DNA from: UBA2991 sp965221735
Lineage (GTDB): Bacteria; Chloroflexota; Dehalococcoidia; Tepidiformales; Tepidiformaceae
NCBI GenBank assembly: GCA_965221735.1
Contig: OZ244910.1
Span: forward strand, 124,001 to 188,000
Direction of reading: 5' to 3'
DNA: 64,000 nucleotides
In this document: in pieces, positions 39,829 to 48,826 of the stretch
Position numbering within the stretch: position 1 is the stretch's first letter
How the letters are laid out: every line of letters starts with the position of its first letter
The notes under the pieces: model-generated
Seen by the model: the letters and a program-made list of their open reading frames with translations, nothing else
Told to the model about the DNA's origin: nothing
Databases searched by the model: none
Translations under genes and position numbers: made by a program

Positions 39829-41313
39829 GTGACGGGCGGAGGAATGAAGCACGGGCTCCGGAGAGCCGCCCGCAATCTCCGGGCAATGCTCACCGTTCTT
39901 CCCTTCGTGGCTCTGTTGCTCGCGCTCGTTGCCTGTGGTGGTAAAGGGGAACCAGACCGCGTCACGCCCTCCCCAACGGCTGAAGCTTCGACCACTGGCC
40001 CTTCCCCTACCCCGACAGCCACAGCCGCGCCAGCGGATCCAACCGCGATAGTCTCGCCAGCGGTTCCAACTGCGACTGCCGCCGCCACGGCCACACCAAC
40101 AGCGTCACCTGTGCCTCCTACCCCCACCCCCACAGCGACAACCTCCCCTGCTGCTGCCGTGTCCACAGATGAGTCAACTGAGGTAGCAACTCCCGAGGCC
40201 CGTGACGAGCAGGAGGTGTTGCATGTCGAAGGGGTCGGTGAGGTTGAGGGTCCGGTGGTGGTCTACGCAGAGAGAGTGTTCCAGGCGGAACAAGCTGGAG
40301 AGCCTCTTAGCCTGTCGAACCAGACGTTCTTCGCCATTGACCTGGGGACCGGCAAGAAGTGGGACATCCTGGATGTCGGAGAGAGATGGCCTCGCGTTCA
40401 GGTGGCGGCGGGCCGGCTGGTCGTCTGGGACGTTGAGAGCCTGGACGTCCACTCGGTCTCGCTCGACGGAGGGACCGAGGTTCTCTTTCAATCCGGCGAC
40501 GCGCTCCTCCCGATCGTTTCGCTCGATGGGTCGAAGATCGCCATTGCCGTCGATGGCACCCCCTCCGGTGAAGCCGACAGCGTCGTCGTTCTCGACGTGC
40601 AGTCGGGTGACGAGCTGGTCCGCCTTGAGGCTGACGATCCCCGCATCGACCCCCCACCCTCGGCCGACGACTTCTCACTGGAAGTCTCGCGCTGGGGCAT
40701 GAATGGAGATGCGCTCCTCGTCAGCGGGCGAGGGACCGGCAGTTTCGTCGTCACCCTCGATGGCGAAGTCCGTGAGACATCCATCGGAGGCCGGTCACCA
40801 GACCTGCGCTACGGCATTGTCGCAGAGCCGCGACGCCGTTCGACGTACGACTCATTGACCGTGATGGAACTCACAACGGGACGTGTGGTGCTCACGCTGA
40901 CACCGGAGGAGGGCAGCCGCATCTGGGGGTGGTACTGGGGCGCGCCTCCCTCCCCCGAGTTCATGTACGCGACAGTCCCCGAGAACGTTGTCGACAGGCT
41001 GGAACGAATCAAACGGGCGGTCTGGCGCATCGTCGACGTTGAGACCGGCGCTACGAGGACTGTGGACATTCACGACAAGAGACTGCGAGCCGAGTGGGAG
41101 TGGATATGGACGATCCAGGACAGTTCCTATACGACGCTCTGGGGACAGTGCCTGGTTCGCCATCGAAACCTGGATTCCTGCATCGACCTCTTCGAGGCGG
41201 CCAACGAGGCGCTCGACGCGCTCCCCGACGACCCCGATACCACCGAGGAACCCCGGGATCCATATACCTACTCTCGAAGAACTGAGTTGCTGGGCATCAT
41301 CTGGCTCGATTGA
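39829..41313 (+). CDS. Lipoprotein with Pro/Thr linker and beta-propeller-like domain
   Basis: A 494-residue protein. Lipobox LLALVACGG near residue 36, then a ~85-residue Thr/Pro/Ala linker (TPTPTAT type), as in many Chloroflexota lipoproteins. Then a domain of repeated 4-strand units (GKKWDILDVGERWPRVQVAAGRLVVWDVESLDV, VSLDGSKIAIAVDG, VMELTTGRVVLTL) resembling WD40/TolB-like blades. Start: GTG 39829 (leaderless) or ATG 39844. It is exposed outside the membrane; ligand unknown. Confidence 0.68.
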   Translation: MTGGGMKHGLRRAARNLRAMLTVLPFVALLLALVACGGKGEPDRVTPSPTAEASTTGPSPTPTATAAPADPTAIVSPAVPTATAAATATPTASPVPPTPTPTATTSPAAAVSTDESTEVATPEARDEQEVLHVEGVGEVEGPVVVYAERVFQAEQAGEPLSLSNQTFFAIDLGTGKKWDILDVGERWPRVQVAAGRLVVWDVESLDVHSVSLDGGTEVLFQSGDALLPIVSLDGSKIAIAVDGTPSGEADSVVVLDVQSGDELVRLEADDPRIDPPPSADDFSLEVSRWGMNGDALLVSGRGTGSFVVTLDGEVRETSIGGRSPDLRYGIVAEPRRRSTYDSLTVMELTTGRVVLTLTPEEGSRIWGWYWGAPPSPEFMYATVPENVVDRLERIKRAVWRIVDVETGATRTVDIHDKRLRAEWEWIWTIQDSSYTTLWGQCLVRHRNLDSCIDLFEAANEALDALPDDPDTTEEPRDPYTYSRRTELLGIIWLD

Positions 41314-41338
41314 CCGGGATGGCGTCAGCGCCTACCCC

Positions 41339-41686
41339 CTACCCCGTGAACCGCACCACCGGCGTCGTCCGGCCCCAGAGCTCCTCCAGCCGGTAGTACT
41401 CCCGCTTCTCCGGTGAGAACACGTGCACGATCACGTCGCCGAAGTCGATCAGCACCCAGCCGCTCTCCTTGCGGCCCTCCTGGTGGCGCGGCGGGACGCC
41501 CGCCTCCTTGAGTTCGTGCCCCAGCCGTTCCACGATGGCGCTGAACTGCAGCGGCGAGTGCGCCGTCGCCAGCACGAAGTAGTCGGCAAAGCTCGACGCC
41601 TTGCCGATGTCCAGCAATGCGACATCCTCAGCCTGCAGCTCGGAGAGAAGATCGATGACGCGGTGGGCGAGTGGCTCGGATTCCAG
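41339..41686 (-). CDS. rsfS: Ribosomal silencing factor RsfS, probable CTG start
   Basis: A 115-residue protein binding L14 to block subunit joining. LLDIGKASSFADYFVLATAHSPLQFSAIVERLGHELKEAG and GWVLIDFGDVIVHVFSPEKREYYRLEELW are family sequences. With TTG 41617 the protein would lack the first ~22 conserved residues (ESEPLAHRVIDLLSELQAEDVAL). The CTG at 41686, 6 nt after GGAG, restores a normal length, and no ATG/GTG/TTG exists in that frame. A TATTCT box lies ~35 nt upstream, shared with the divergent mnmA. Confidence 0.78.
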   Translation of the reverse strand: MESEPLAHRVIDLLSELQAEDVALLDIGKASSFADYFVLATAHSPLQFSAIVERLGHELKEAGVPPRHQEGRKESGWVLIDFGDVIVHVFSPEKREYYRLEELWGRTTPVVRFTG

Positions 41687-41721
41687 AGCGCGCGCTCCAT
41701 TCCGCCTGGTGCGGACTCTGC

Positions 41722-41732
41722 GAGAATAGCAC
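41722..41732. promoter_or_regulatory. Overlapping divergent -10 boxes of rsfS and mnmA
   Basis: GAGAATAGCAC: TATTCT on - for rsfS, and AGAATA/TAGCAC on + for mnmA (GTG 41737). The 50-bp gap leaves room for only one polymerase at a time. Confidence 0.35.
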
Positions 41733-41736
41733 AGCC

Positions 41737-42825
41737 GTGAACGCTTCCCGTGTCGTCTGCGCCATGTCCGGCGGCGTCGATTCCTCCGTCGCCGCCGCCC
41801 TCCTCGTCGAGCAGGGCTACGACGTCGTGGGCGTCACCATGCGCCTCTGGACCGAGGAGCGCCCCGACGAGCTTCGCGGCCACCAGCAGTGCTGCAGCGT
41901 CGAGGACATCGACGACGCCCGCCGCGTCGCCGGTCAGCTCGGCATCCGCCACTACGTCCTCAACTTCGAGGACGCCTTCCGCGAGCACGTCGTCGATCCC
42001 TTCGTCGACGAGTACGCCGCCGGCCGCACCCCCAACCCCTGCGCCCGCTGCAACGAGCACATCAAGTACCGCGCCCTCCTCGACCGCCTCCCCGCCTTCG
42101 ACGCCGGCCTGCTCGCGACCGGCCACTACGCCCGCGTCGCCCGCGGCGAGGACGGCCTCCCCCACCGCCTCCTCAAGGGCGTCGACGACTCCAAGGACCA
42201 GTCCTACGTGCTCTACATGCTCGGGCAGGACCAGCTCGCCAAGCTCCTGCTGCCCGTCGGCGACCTGCGCAAGGACGACGTGCGCGAGGTCGCGCGGCGC
42301 ACCGGTCTCGATGTCGCGGAGAAGCCCGACAGCGTCGAGATCTGCTTCGTGCCGGGGAACGACTACCGCGCCTTCGTCACCGAGCGCGTCGACTTCCGCC
42401 CCGGCGAGCTACGCGATGCCGGCGGCGAGGTGCTCGCCCGCCACGAGGGCGTCACCGGCTTCACCGTCGGGCAGCGCAAGGGGCTCGGTATCGCCCTCGG
42501 CGAACCGCGCTACGTCACTGCCATCGACGCCGCCACCAGCGTCGTCACCATCGGCGAGGAGGACGATCTCTACGCCGACCACGCCGCCGTCGAGGCCGTC
42601 ACCTGGGTGGCCGGCGTCCCGCCCCCGCCCGGCGAGCCGATCGCGGCCAAGGCCCGCTACAAGGCCGAGGCCGCCCCTGCCACCCTCGCCGGGGCCGCGG
42701 ATGGCCTCGCCACCGTGCGCTTCGACCGCCGACAGCGCGCCCTCACCCCCGGCCAGGCCATCGCCTTCTACCGTGGCGACGAGGTGCTGGGCGGTGGCAC
42801 GATCGTTCGGGCCTGGCGTGACTGA
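41737..42825 (+). CDS. mnmA: tRNA-specific 2-thiouridylase MnmA
   Basis: A 362-residue protein. PP-loop AMSGGVDSSVAAALL, first catalytic Cys in GRTPNPCARCNEHIKY, second Cys in DSVEICFV, TGFTVGQRKGLG late. It adds sulfur to U34 of Lys, Glu and Gln tRNAs. GTG start very close to a -10 box, probably leaderless. Confidence 0.95.
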   Translation: MNASRVVCAMSGGVDSSVAAALLVEQGYDVVGVTMRLWTEERPDELRGHQQCCSVEDIDDARRVAGQLGIRHYVLNFEDAFREHVVDPFVDEYAAGRTPNPCARCNEHIKYRALLDRLPAFDAGLLATGHYARVARGEDGLPHRLLKGVDDSKDQSYVLYMLGQDQLAKLLLPVGDLRKDDVREVARRTGLDVAEKPDSVEICFVPGNDYRAFVTERVDFRPGELRDAGGEVLARHEGVTGFTVGQRKGLGIALGEPRYVTAIDAATSVVTIGEEDDLYADHAAVEAVTWVAGVPPPPGEPIAAKARYKAEAAPATLAGAADGLATVRFDRRQRALTPGQAIAFYRGDEVLGGGTIVRAWRD

Positions 42826-42837
42826 GGCGGCCCGGCG

Positions 42838-44823
42838 TTGAAGCGGTGGCTGCTGGCAGTGCTCGTGGCGGCCGTCGCGCTCCCTCTCGTGGCGCAGTCG
42901 CCTTCCGGCGCGCAGTCGAACGCCGCCACGCCCTTCAACATCGTGCTGTGGCAGGAAGTCGATTCACCCACCGAAGTGGCCCTGAGCGTCCGCCCCGAGG
43001 GCGGGCGCTGGGACGACCTCGGCACCGTCTCCGTCGAGCTCGCCCGCCGCAATTCCTCGGGCAGCTACCGCTACGGCGACCTCGTCGTGGCCGGCGTTGA
43101 GATACGCGTCTGGCAGCGGACCTCCGACGTGCGACGGCACTTCGTCAGCGTTCGCCGCGAGGGCGGTGAGTGGGACGACGTCGGAACCGTTCCCGTCGCC
43201 CTGAACTTCCTCAGCGAAAGCGGACGGTACCGCTTCGGCAACCTCGCCCTCTCCCTGCCCGCGCCGGAACCCGACCGCGCCCTGCTGGTCGCCGTGGGAG
43301 CCGAGCACTCCTGCGCCCTCCAGGCATCCGGCGCGATCGTCTGCTGGGGCGACAACGCCCGCGGCCAGACCGATGTCCCGCCCGGCCGCTACCGCTCCCT
43401 GAGCGCCGGCGAGTGGCACACCTGCGGCCTCACCTACTCCTCCGGCGTGGTCTGCTGGGGCGACGACTTCAGCGGCCAGACCGGCGTTCCGCGGGGCCGC
43501 TTCCGGTCGGTGAGCGCCGGCCTCGCCCACACCTGCGCCGTTGCGCGTCTGGGTGGCGTGGTCTGCTGGGGGGCCAACGGCAACGGCCAGGGCGAACCGC
43601 CCGCCGGAACCTTCCGCTCCCTGAGCGCCGGCGCCGGCCACACCTGCGGGCTGCGGAACTCGGGACGCGTTGAGTGCTGGGGCGATAACGCCCGCGGCCA
43701 GTCCGACCCGCCCGCCCGCCGCTACCTTTCCATCGCCGCGGGCGCCGACCACACCTGCGGCCTGCGCGAGTCCGGCCGGCTCGATTGCTGGGGAGACGGG
43801 CACTGGGGCGATGCCTCCCCGGGTCCCTACCGCTCCGTGTCCGCGAGCGCCGCCGCCACCTGCGCGCTCGGCCAGTCCGGCGAGGTTCTCTGCCGCGGCA
43901 GTGTCCCCGACCCCCCCGCGGGCGCCTACCGCTCCATCAGCGCCGGACCCGCCCATGCCTGCGCCGTCGACGAGTCCGGCGCCGTCGTCTGCTGGGGGAG
44001 CCGCTCCGACTCCGGCGCCGCGCAGGCCCCCGCCGGAACGTACGCCTCGGTCAGCGCCGGTGATGTGCACACCTGCGCCCGGACCGCGTCGGGAGAGGTG
44101 GCGTGCTGGGGCAGTGACGAGAACGGACGAACCAGCGCCCCCTCGGGCACCTACCGCTCACTCAGCTCGGGCGCGTGGCACAGCTGCGCCGTGAACGGTG
44201 AAGGCGAAGTCGCGTGCTGGGGCGCCGACATCGACGGCAGCACCGAAGCGCCCTCCCGGAGCTACCGGACGGTCAGCGTCGGCTTTGCCCACAGCTGCGG
44301 CCTGCGCGACTCGCGGGCGATCGACTGCTGGGGCCTGAACCAGTTCGGCCAGGCCGATGCGCCGTCCGGACGCTACCGCTTCGTCAGCGCCGGCAGCGCC
44401 CACACCTGCGCCGTCAGGACATCGGGCGCGCTCGTCTGCTGGGGAGGCGCCTGGCACGGCCAGCTTGACGCCCCCTCCGGGAGCTACCGCGCCGTCAGCG
44501 CCGGCGGCGACTTCGCCTGCGCCCTGGGCGCCGACCGCGAGCTCGCCTGTTGGGGCGCCAACGACTACGGCAAGGCGGAGCCGCCCGAGGGGCGCTTCCT
44601 CTGGGTGGGGACCGGCCAGCACCACGCCTGCGCTGTCACCGAAGAGGGCGAGATGCTCTGCTGGGGCCAGAACAGCCACGGCCAGACCGATGCCCCCGAG
44701 GGCCGCTTCCGCTCCGTGAACGCGGGCGCCATCCACACCTGCGCCATCCGCGACACGGGCGAGGCTGTCTGCTGGGGCCACGAGCTCCACGCCCGCGCCC
44801 GTCCGCCCGCCCAACTCCAGTAA
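42838..44823 (+). CDS. Exported 14-repeat RCC1-like protein with two IRVW/RPEGG modules
   Basis: A 661-residue protein, TTG start. Signal peptide (WLLAVLVAAVALPLVAQ). Residues ~30-135 hold two copies of the module seen at 5.5-6.6 kb (VALSVRPEGGRWDDLGTV...YRYGDL; VRREGGEWDDVGTV...YRFGNL). Fourteen ~38-residue repeats follow (G-RYRSLSAG-HTCGL---G-V-CWGDN--GQ-D-P), each with one Cys in HTC and one in CWG, suggesting a disulfide per blade. RCC1 propellers have seven blades, so 14 may form two propellers. Paralog of the next gene. Surface role unknown. Confidence 0.75.
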   Translation: MKRWLLAVLVAAVALPLVAQSPSGAQSNAATPFNIVLWQEVDSPTEVALSVRPEGGRWDDLGTVSVELARRNSSGSYRYGDLVVAGVEIRVWQRTSDVRRHFVSVRREGGEWDDVGTVPVALNFLSESGRYRFGNLALSLPAPEPDRALLVAVGAEHSCALQASGAIVCWGDNARGQTDVPPGRYRSLSAGEWHTCGLTYSSGVVCWGDDFSGQTGVPRGRFRSVSAGLAHTCAVARLGGVVCWGANGNGQGEPPAGTFRSLSAGAGHTCGLRNSGRVECWGDNARGQSDPPARRYLSIAAGADHTCGLRESGRLDCWGDGHWGDASPGPYRSVSASAAATCALGQSGEVLCRGSVPDPPAGAYRSISAGPAHACAVDESGAVVCWGSRSDSGAAQAPAGTYASVSAGDVHTCARTASGEVACWGSDENGRTSAPSGTYRSLSSGAWHSCAVNGEGEVACWGADIDGSTEAPSRSYRTVSVGFAHSCGLRDSRAIDCWGLNQFGQADAPSGRYRFVSAGSAHTCAVRTSGALVCWGGAWHGQLDAPSGSYRAVSAGGDFACALGADRELACWGANDYGKAEPPEGRFLWVGTGQHHACAVTEEGEMLCWGQNSHGQTDAPEGRFRSVNAGAIHTCAIRDTGEAVCWGHELHARARPPAQLQ

Positions 44824-44917
44824 CAGCCCGGGTGTCGGGTAATCCGTCGGTGTTCCTGATACCGTGCGGGCCCGTCCCCGAACCGGGTTGGCCGTGGAGC
44901 CCTGGGAGAAGCAACCG

Positions 44918-46975
44918 GTGAAGAGCTGGACCCTCGTTCCCCTGCTGCTGGTGCTTGCCCTCTCCTCCGCGGTGCTTGCGACAGCCGGCGCGCAGGCGGG
45001 CCCTTCGACCAAGGTCGAGATTCGCGTCTGGCAGCTTGTGGACAGCGACGCCACGCTCGCGGTCAGCGTCCGACCCGAGGGGCGCACCTGGGCCGACCTG
45101 GGCACGATCTCGCTCGATATGAGCGGTCTGACAGCGGATCGCTTCTGGCGCTACGGCGATGTCGCGACGGCCGGTGTCGAGGTGCGCGTCTGGCAGCGCT
45201 CGACCAGCTACCGGAACCTCTGGATCAGCGCCCGCCCCGAGGGTGGCTCGTGGGCCGACCTCGGCACGACTGCCCTGGACATGACGGGACAGACCAGGGA
45301 TGGGCGCTGGCGCTACGGGGACATCACCCTGGCTGTGCCGGTCCCGACGACGGCAACACCTCCGACCGAGCAGGGGGAAAGCGGCAGAGTCGTGACGATC
45401 AGCGGAAGCCAGACCCACACCTGTGCGCTGTGGGAATCGGGCCGTCTCGCCTGCTGGGGGCTAGACGTGGACGCCGCCCGGGTGCCAGAGGGGACGTACC
45501 TCTCCGTTGGCGTCGCCCACGGCCACACCTGCGCCGTTCGCGCGTCCGGAGAACTGACCTGCTGGGGCGACCCATTCGCGACTGTCACGGGTGTGCCGGC
45601 GGGGAGCTACCGCTTCGTGAGCGTCGGGTTCTATTCCGCCTGCGCTATTCGCGACTCCGGCTCGATCGTCTGCTGGGGGCAGGAGCTTCCCGACGTCGAC
45701 ATGGAGGCGCCGGAAGGGACGTACACCTCGGTCACGGTCGGCTTCGCTCACGCCTGTGCGCAGCGAGAGTCCGGTCAGATTGTGTGCTGGGGCTGGAATG
45801 ACTCTGGCCAGACCGAGGCCCCGGCCGGCGTCTTTCGCTCCGTCAGCAGCGGCGAAGAGCACGCTTGCGCCCTCGGGGACAGGGGCAGGGTGACCTGTTG
45901 GGGGAACAACGAGTACGGCCAGGCGGATGTGCCCGCGGGGAGATTCCGTGCGGTGAGCGCCGGGCGCTACCACACCTGCGGGCTCGGAGAGTTGGGCACG
46001 GTGGTCTGCTGGGGAGGACCCCAGCGCCGTGCCACCGAGGCCCCCGAGGGGAAGTTCCGCTTTGTCAGCGCCAGCAACACCTACAGCTTCTCCTGCGGCG
46101 AACGGGAAGAGGGTGGCCTGCAGTGCTGGGGCGGCGCCCCCACCAACTACGGTCAGGGCAACGTTCCGGAGGGCACCTATCAGGACTTCGACACGGGAAC
46201 ATGGTATGTCTGCGCCGTCCGCTCCTCCGGCACGCTTGCCTGCTGGGGATTCGGCGACTCAAGGGAGACGAGCCCGCCGTCCGGTACCTACACCTCCGTG
46301 AGCGCAGGGGGTGACCACGCTTGCGCGGTCACCCCCTCGGGAGAAGTCGCCTGCTGGGGGGAGAGCATTTGGGAGTCCGAGAACAGGGGCCAGACCGATG
46401 TCCCGGAGGGCCGCTACCGTGCCGTCAGTGCCGGTTACCGTCACACCTGCGGCCTCCGTACGTCCGGGGAGGTCGTCTGCTGGGGAAGCAACGACCAGGG
46501 CCAGCTCGACGCACCCTCGGGGCAATTCGTCTCGGTGAAGGCCGGGCTCCATCGCTCCTGTGCCGTGCGGGAATCCGGAGAGACCCTCTGCTGGGGTGGT
46601 GGAGGAGGGTTCGGGGGTGTCCCCACGATCGCCGGGCGGTACACCAGCGTGGCGGTATCCGGGTTCGTCTGCGCCGTCCATCACTCGGGCGAGGTGGACT
46701 GCTGGTCAGGATCAGGTGATTCCTTCGCCGGTGTCCCGGCTGGTCTCTACCGCTCGGTGAGCGCCGGCAATAGTCACGCCTGTGCGCTCCGGCGATCGGG
46801 CGAGGTCGTGTGCTGGGGGGACAACACCTACGGGCAGCTGGATGTCGTGCCCGGACGCTACACGTCCATCAGAGCCGGCTGGACGCAGACCTGCGCTCTG
46901 CGCCACTCGGGCGAGCTTGTCTGCTGGGGCACGAAGCCGCACATCGTCGCCAGGGTTCCGGCCGAACTCCAGTAA
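44918..46975 (+). CDS. Second exported 14-repeat RCC1-like protein
   Basis: A 685-residue protein. GTG 44918 follows GGGAGAA and starts the signal peptide (WTLVPLLLVLALSSAVLATAGAQA); a longer frame from 44864 is rejected. Two IRVW/RPEGG modules (VEIRVWQLVDSDATLAVSVRPEGRTWADLGTI; VEVRVWQRSTSYRNLWISARPEGGSWADLG) precede fourteen HTC...CWG repeats. Repeat 12 has CWS in place of CWG. It is diverged from the preceding paralog at DNA level, so the duplication is old. GC is somewhat lower here than in neighbours. Confidence 0.76.
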   Translation: MKSWTLVPLLLVLALSSAVLATAGAQAGPSTKVEIRVWQLVDSDATLAVSVRPEGRTWADLGTISLDMSGLTADRFWRYGDVATAGVEVRVWQRSTSYRNLWISARPEGGSWADLGTTALDMTGQTRDGRWRYGDITLAVPVPTTATPPTEQGESGRVVTISGSQTHTCALWESGRLACWGLDVDAARVPEGTYLSVGVAHGHTCAVRASGELTCWGDPFATVTGVPAGSYRFVSVGFYSACAIRDSGSIVCWGQELPDVDMEAPEGTYTSVTVGFAHACAQRESGQIVCWGWNDSGQTEAPAGVFRSVSSGEEHACALGDRGRVTCWGNNEYGQADVPAGRFRAVSAGRYHTCGLGELGTVVCWGGPQRRATEAPEGKFRFVSASNTYSFSCGEREEGGLQCWGGAPTNYGQGNVPEGTYQDFDTGTWYVCAVRSSGTLACWGFGDSRETSPPSGTYTSVSAGGDHACAVTPSGEVACWGESIWESENRGQTDVPEGRYRAVSAGYRHTCGLRTSGEVVCWGSNDQGQLDAPSGQFVSVKAGLHRSCAVRESGETLCWGGGGGFGGVPTIAGRYTSVAVSGFVCAVHHSGEVDCWSGSGDSFAGVPAGLYRSVSAGNSHACALRRSGEVVCWGDNTYGQLDVVPGRYTSIRAGWTQTCALRHSGELVCWGTKPHIVARVPAELQ

Positions 46976-47000
46976 ATTGACCAGTTCCCCGCCGTTATTC

Positions 47001-47030
47001 TTGAGGGCCCCTCGGGACGCCTGCTATCCT
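47001..47030 (+). promoter_or_regulatory. Promoter for the purH leader
   Basis: TTGAGG (47001-47006), 18-nt spacer, TATCCT (47025-47030); transcription would start about 10 nt before the riboswitch. Confidence 0.5.
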
Positions 47031-47040
47031 CATCTCACTC

Positions 47041-47112
47041 GGGTGACTGGCGAATACGCGGAGTACCGTGGGGGAGCCCGAGCAATCACAACTATGGCCG
47101 CTCGCCTGGGCC
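47041..47112 (+). promoter_or_regulatory. ZTP (pfl) riboswitch
   Basis: GGGTGACTGGCG, then ACCGTGGGGGAGCCCG, and CCGCTCGCCTGGGC after a short spacer match the conserved core of the pfl/ZTP motif. That aptamer senses the purine intermediate ZMP/ZTP and commonly sits before purH, which formylates ZMP (AICAR). The CCTGGGC end overlaps a downstream terminator arm. Confidence 0.85.
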
Positions 47113-47138
47113 GGTCCGTTCATTCGGACGGGCCTTTT
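47109..47138 (+). terminator. Riboswitch-controlled intrinsic terminator
   Basis: GGCCGGTCCG-TTCATT-CGGACGGGCC followed by TTTT: nine pairs and one G.G mismatch. Its 5' arm shares bases with the ZTP pseudoknot strand, so ligand binding would prevent termination and turn purH on. Confidence 0.75.
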
Positions 47139-47171
47139 GCTTCTCCGGGAGAGAAGCAACGGAGGTGAGCC

Positions 47172-48737
47172 ATGCGTGCTCTTCTAGGCGTTTACGACAA
47201 GACCGGGATCGAGGATTTCGCCCGCGGGCTCCACGCCCTCGGCTGGGAGCTCGTCTCGACCGGCGGCACGAAGCGGGCCGTCGAGGCGGCGGGCGTGCCC
47301 GTCACCGGCATCGAGCAGGTCACGGGCTTCCCCGAGATGCTCGACGGCCGCGTCAAGACGCTCCACCCGGCCGTCCACGCCGGCATCCTCGCCCGCCGCG
47401 ACCTGCCCGAGCACAACGCCGCCCTCGGCGAGCACGGTTTCGGGACCATCGACCTCGTCGCCTGCAACCTCTACCCCTTCCGCGCGGTCGTCACCCGGGA
47501 GGGTGGCGCCTCCCTCGCCGAGGGCATCGAGAACATCGACATCGGCGGCCCCACCATGCTGCGCGCCGCCGCCAAGAACCACGCCGACGTCATCGTCCTC
47601 GCCGACCCCGCCGACTACGCCGCGACCCTCGAGGCGCTGGGCGCGGGTGGCCTCGAGGCGGACGCCCGCCGCCGGTTGGCCTGGAAGGCGTTCCAGCACG
47701 TCGCCAGCTACGACAGCGCCGTCGCCGAGTGGCTCTGGGACGGCGACGAGTCCCCGCCCGAGCTGAGCGTTCCCCTCGAGCGGGTCGCGGGGCTGCGCTA
47801 CGGCGAGAACCCGCACCAGGGCGCCGCCTTCTACCGCGACGGCTCGCTCGGCGAGGACGCCCTCGGCGGCATCGCCACGGCTGAGCAGCACCACGGCAAG
47901 GAGCTCTCCTACAACAACTACCTCGACGCCGACGCCGCCTGGAACGCCGTCAACGACTTCCCCGAGCCCGCCTGCGTCATCGTGAAGCACACGAACCCGT
48001 GCGGCGCCGCCACCCGCGACGACCTCCGCGAGGCCTACCGCCTTGCCGTCGTTGCCGACCCGGTGAGCGCCTTCGGCGGCATCGTCGCCTTCAACCGCCC
48101 CCTCGACGAGGACCTCGCCCGCGAGCTGCGCGAGTACCGCAACCCCACCGACGGCTCGACGCGCATGTTCTACGAGATCGTGATCGCGCCCGAGTACACG
48201 GAGGAAGGCCTGCGCGTGCTCAAGGGCAAGTCGAAGGACCTGCGCATCCTCGAAGCGGATCCCCGCTCACGCGGCGGCCGCTCCTTGCGGCAGGTGGGCG
48301 GCGGCTGGCTCCTCCAGGACGCCGACGAGATCGCCCCCGAGGAGATTGACTACCAGGTCGTCTCGAAGACGCAGCCAACGGAGCAGCAGCTCGCCGACCT
48401 GCGCTTCGCCTGGCGCTGCGTGAAGCACGTCAAGAGCAACGCCATCACGCTGGCGAAGGATGGCCGCCTGCTCGGCATGGGCAGCGGCCAGCCCAACCGC
48501 GTGAAGAGCGTCGAGATCGCGATGGAGAAGGCCGGCGACGAGCTGCGGGACGCAGCCCTCGCCAGCGACGCCTTCTTCCCGTTCTCGTGGAACGATGCCG
48601 TTGAGCGCGCCTGCCAGGCGGGTGTCGCCGCCATCGCCCACCCCGGCGGCAGCCTGCGCGACCAGGACTGCATCGACTGCTGCGACAAGTACGGCGTCGC
48701 CCTCGTCTTCACGGGCACGCGCCACTTCCGGCACTAG
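47172..48737 (+). CDS. purH: Bifunctional AICAR formyltransferase / IMP cyclohydrolase
   Basis: A 521-residue protein. N-terminal IMP cyclohydrolase (ALLGVYDKTGIEDFARGL, STGGTKRAVEAAGVPVT, VKTLHPAVHAGILA) and C-terminal AICARFT (RYGENPHQGAAFYRD, LSYNNYLDADAAWN, VKHTNPCGAA, with the KH catalytic pair). It performs the last two steps of purine synthesis. GGAGGTGA SD. ZMP-sensing riboswitch upstream fits. Confidence 0.97.
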   Translation: MRALLGVYDKTGIEDFARGLHALGWELVSTGGTKRAVEAAGVPVTGIEQVTGFPEMLDGRVKTLHPAVHAGILARRDLPEHNAALGEHGFGTIDLVACNLYPFRAVVTREGGASLAEGIENIDIGGPTMLRAAAKNHADVIVLADPADYAATLEALGAGGLEADARRRLAWKAFQHVASYDSAVAEWLWDGDESPPELSVPLERVAGLRYGENPHQGAAFYRDGSLGEDALGGIATAEQHHGKELSYNNYLDADAAWNAVNDFPEPACVIVKHTNPCGAATRDDLREAYRLAVVADPVSAFGGIVAFNRPLDEDLARELREYRNPTDGSTRMFYEIVIAPEYTEEGLRVLKGKSKDLRILEADPRSRGGRSLRQVGGGWLLQDADEIAPEEIDYQVVSKTQPTEQQLADLRFAWRCVKHVKSNAITLAKDGRLLGMGSGQPNRVKSVEIAMEKAGDELRDAALASDAFFPFSWNDAVERACQAGVAAIAHPGGSLRDQDCIDCCDKYGVALVFTGTRHFRH

Positions 48738-48825
48738 GGGCTAGTAGTTGGTGGCTCGTGGCCGCCCCACCGTCACCGGGGCGGGGCGGCCCAACCACTA
48801 GTCACTATTCACTACCCACTAGCAA
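48738..48825. repeat. Inverted TAGTGNN heptad blocks before tRNA-Ser
   Basis: CTAGTAGTTGG early and CCAACCACTAGTCACT later form arms around a G/C-rich centre (CCGCCCC...GGGGCGG). Same heptad family as 31.3 kb; here between convergent purH and tRNA-Ser. Confidence 0.5.
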
Positions 48826-48826
48826 C

